Under the pieces are notes generated by a model. It was not told the origin of the DNA. It made no database searches and was given only the letters and a program-made list of their open reading frames with translations. A program made the position numbers and the translations under genes. A DNA stretch of 6,870 nucleotides from Deltaproteobacteria bacterium ADurb.Bin026 (GTDB taxonomy: Bacteria > Desulfobacterota > Syntrophorhabdia > Syntrophorhabdales > Syntrophorhabdaceae). The first letter of the stretch is position 1. The number at the start of each line of letters is the position of its first letter. This document shows, in pieces, positions 5,502-6,870 of this stretch. The stretch covers positions 1 to 6,870 of the forward strand of contig MWEV01000227.1 of the NCBI GenBank assembly GCA_002071245.1, read 5' to 3'.

Positions 5502-6343
5502 AATTGCTAATAATTAGCGGCATTTCAGGCTCAGGAAAGACAACATTCATAAGGGCGCTTGAAGACGCAGGATATTTTTGTGTTGACCATTTTCCTCTCG
5601 TTTTGCTTCAAAGGTTTGGCGAGCTGTCAAGGCTTGTGGGTAATAAAATAGATAAATGTGCCCTCGTGGTGGATATCAGGGAGAAGGAGTTTTTTGATAT
5701 CGGCAAAAACATCTTAAAAAGGATTAAAGAGAGGTTCGGTGCGGAGCTTATTTTTCTTGAGAGTTCAGATGAGGCACTTATAAGGAGGTTCAAAGAAACA
5801 AGGAGGCTTCATCCGCTTTTTGATGAGCCGAACGTCAAAGATGCGATCATCAAAGAGAGGGAACTTGTTGGGTGGATAAAGGAGATTTCAGATAGAATAA
5901 TCGACACAACAAATTTTACAATTCATGAGCTGAGGCGTTTCGTGTTAAACACATACTCTCATGACGAACAAAAAATGAAGATCAATCTGATCTCTTTTGG
6001 TTATTCATACGGCATACCTCTTGAGGCGGATATTGCGCTGGATGTTAGGTTTTTACCAAATCCTTATTTTCATGAAGGCCTTAAATATAAGACAGGTCTT
6101 TCAAAGGAAGTGGCTGAATACATCACATCAGACGATGTTTTCAATAAATATTTTCTTTTGCTTTTGGATTTTTTGTTATATCTTATTCCGCTGTACGAAA
6201 AGGAGGGGAAAAGTTACCTTACCATATGCTTCGGCTGTACGGGAGGCAAGCACAGGTCCGTCTTTGTTGTCTCAAGACTGGCAGAACAATTTTCAATGAT
6301 GGGGTATAATGTGAACACGATTCACAGAGATATTGAGAAATGA
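5498..6343 (+). CDS. rapZ: RNase adapter / nucleotide-binding protein RapZ (YvcJ family)
   Basis: RapZ is a P-loop protein that in E. coli presents the sRNA GlmZ to RNase E and senses glucosamine-6-phosphate, controlling amino-sugar synthesis for the envelope; outside enterics its partners are mostly unknown. The 281-residue product has normal length. It shows Walker A GISGSGKT (8-15), a Walker B-like VVDIRE (57-62), ADIALDVRFLPNP (177-189), TGL (199-201) and the C-terminal GCTGGKHRS (246-254), which keeps the E. coli spacing. Differences from the usual pattern are VDHFP (29-33) where VDNLP is common, and Tyr at 171 and 190 where E. coli has His. GGAG at 5487-5490 gives a good start seven bases before ATG, and the gene overlaps hprK by four bases (ATGA). 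Its place between hprK and an EIIA is typical of this cluster. Confidence 0.95.
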   Translation: MKLLIISGISGSGKTTFIRALEDAGYFCVDHFPLVLLQRFGELSRLVGNKIDKCALVVDIREKEFFDIGKNILKRIKERFGAELIFLESSDEALIRRFKETRRLHPLFDEPNVKDAIIKERELVGWIKEISDRIIDTTNFTIHELRRFVLNTYSHDEQKMKINLISFGYSYGIPLEADIALDVRFLPNPYFHEGLKYKTGLSKEVAEYITSDDVFNKYFLLLLDFLLYLIPLYEKEGKSYLTICFGCTGGKHRSVFVVSRLAEQFSMMGYNVNTIHRDIEK

Positions 6344-6439
6344 CATGAAGCTAAGAGGCTATTGATTGCAAAAAAGAAGAGATATTTCGAGGGCTGGCTA
6401 AACATCATGTTGAATTTTTTTACATAATTTGATTTAAAT

Positions 6440-6444
6440 GGAGG
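6440..6444 (+). promoter_or_regulatory. Ribosome binding site of the EIIA-Man gene
   Basis: GGAGG lies six bases before ATG 6451, near-ideal spacing. It is among the strongest sites in the window and supports this start and independent translation after the 107-bp gap that follows rapZ. Confidence 0.8.
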
Positions 6445-6450
6445 ACATCA

Positions 6451-6861
6451 ATGGTAGGATTGGTTGTTATAGCCCATTTCAATCTGGCGAAAGAGATGGT
6501 CGCAGCAACAGAGTTGATAGTGGGCAAACAAGAGCAGTTCGAATCTATTGGTATTTCCCCCGATGAAGATATTGATAAAATAAAAGATAAAATCAATGAG
6601 GCGTTGAATAAGGCCGATTGCGGGGACGGCGTGATGATCCTTACGGATATGTTCGGCGGTACACCTTCAAATATCAGCCTCTCGTTTCTCGAGGAGGGAA
6701 AGGTTGAGGTGGTAACAGGCGTAAACCTACCTATGCTCATCAAGCTTAACACATACAGAGAAGGAAAAAAGCTAGGTGAGCTCGCACGATTTATAACACA
6801 ATATGGCCGGAACAACATCTACCTTGCAACGGATGTTTTAAAACCACATAAAAAGGAATAG
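6451..6861 (+). CDS. PTS EIIA component, mannose/sorbose family
   Basis: This 136-residue protein is a free-standing EIIA of the mannose (PTS-EIIA type-4, ManX-like) family, which takes phosphate from HPr on a histidine. The active-site His is H9 in VVIAHFNLAKEM (5-16). The second signature is LTDMFGGTPSNIS (64-76) with D66, which in the family helps position the histidine, and the third is VTGVNLPMLIKLN (88-100). The length fits a lone EIIA domain. The residue after the active His is Phe where Gly is usual (H-G-x-L-A), the one clear departure. A lone EIIA-Man after rapZ is common in Desulfobacterota-type clusters and often regulatory. EIIB, EIIC or EIID partners, HPr and EI are not in the window and may follow. 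The 107-bp gap before it holds no convincing gene. GGAGG at 6440-6444 fixes the start; TAG ends at 6861. Confidence 0.92.
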   Translation: MVGLVVIAHFNLAKEMVAATELIVGKQEQFESIGISPDEDIDKIKDKINEALNKADCGDGVMILTDMFGGTPSNISLSFLEEGKVEVVTGVNLPMLIKLNTYREGKKLGELARFITQYGRNNIYLATDVLKPHKKE

Positions 6862-6870
6862 GAGGTAATG
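6861..6870 (+). other. Ribosome binding site and possible start of a downstream gene
   Basis: GGAGG at 6861-6865 overlaps the last base of the EIIA stop codon, and an ATG occupies the final three bases (6868-6870). Only two bases separate them, which is too tight for efficient initiation, so the true start may lie a few bases beyond the window. A closely spaced co-transcribed gene is likely (EIIB-Man, HPr or another PTS part would fit), but its identity cannot be seen. Confidence 0.45.

Noticed and set aside
5997..6299. 100-residue plus-strand frame inside rapZ
   Set aside because: It overlaps a conserved part of RapZ in another frame and has no ribosome binding site or known motif.
6395..6411. 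Sigma-54 promoter before the EIIA gene (TGGC followed by ATGTTG)
   Set aside because: With the required GG-N10-GC spacing the second element reads TG rather than GC. Similar near-matches before hpf (3457-3478) also fail on spacing.
6401..6421. Intrinsic terminator after rapZ (AACATCATGTT then a T-run)
   Set aside because: The stem is only four AT-rich pairs with a 3-base loop, too weak to call despite seven T residues at 6415-6421; the EIIA gene looks co-directional and possibly co-transcribed.
6361..6426. Tiny open frame starting at TTG in the rapZ-EIIA gap (about 21 residues)
   Set aside because: The GAGG upstream is poorly placed, the product resembles nothing, and its length is within chance expectation.
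6399..6428. Sigma-70 promoter in the rapZ-EIIA gap (TAAACA, 18 bases, CATAAT)
   Set aside because: Four of six and five of six matches in an AT-rich gap are expected by chance; noted only as a site to check with transcript start mapping.

Overview
The window is a compact, single-strand (+) gene cluster from a diderm (Gram-negative) bacterium. It carries the 3' end of a Kdo-pathway gene followed by the LPS-export / rpoN / nitrogen-PTS neighbourhood known from Proteobacteria. Base composition is AT-rich (roughly 40% GC by eye), and arginine is often AGA/AGG and isoleucine often ATA. The mix of Lpt genes, long-form HPF, HPr kinase and a mannose-family EIIA next to rpoN resembles Desulfobacterota (former Deltaproteobacteria) or neighbouring phyla more than Gammaproteobacteria. 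I cannot name a genus from the sequence alone.

Layout: the C-terminal CBS pair of KdsD (1-324, cut by the window edge); a long LptC-type protein that appears to carry an LptA-like domain (387-1301); LptB (1301-2044); RpoN/sigma-54 (2031-3416); long hibernation-promoting factor (3504-4028); PtsN/EIIA-Ntr (4025-4486); HPr kinase/phosphorylase (4560-5501); RapZ (5498-6343); a mannose-family PTS EIIA (6451-6861); and a ribosome binding site with a possible ATG of the next gene at the right edge. Four junctions overlap (lptCA/lptB, lptB/rpoN, hpf/ptsN, hprK/rapZ), so translational coupling is likely. The four real gaps are 62 bp (kdsD-lptCA), 87 bp (rpoN-hpf), 73 bp (ptsN-hprK) and 107 bp (rapZ-EIIA). 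No stretch over 300 bp lacks a gene.

How the genes work together: the first block makes and exports LPS (Kdo precursor synthesis, then the inner-membrane and periplasmic Lpt machinery). The second block is regulatory: sigma-54, ribosome hibernation, and a phosphorelay (PtsN, HprK acting on an HPr presumably encoded downstream, RapZ, EIIA-Man) with no sugar permease in view. RapZ could link this relay to amino-sugar and hence envelope supply, as in E. coli, but that is inference.

The observations most worth a second look are the apparent LptC-LptA fusion, and a 25-bp element (21/25 identical) with a GGTT-N8-AACC dyad that occurs in both the kdsD-lptCA gap and the rpoN-hpf gap, starting about the same distance after each stop codon. 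Next come residue changes at normally conserved sites in HprK (P-loop), RapZ (Y171/Y190) and the EIIA (Phe after the active-site His). No mobile element, CRISPR array, tRNA or rRNA was seen. Most of the window is a recognisable conserved cluster rather than a wholly new system.
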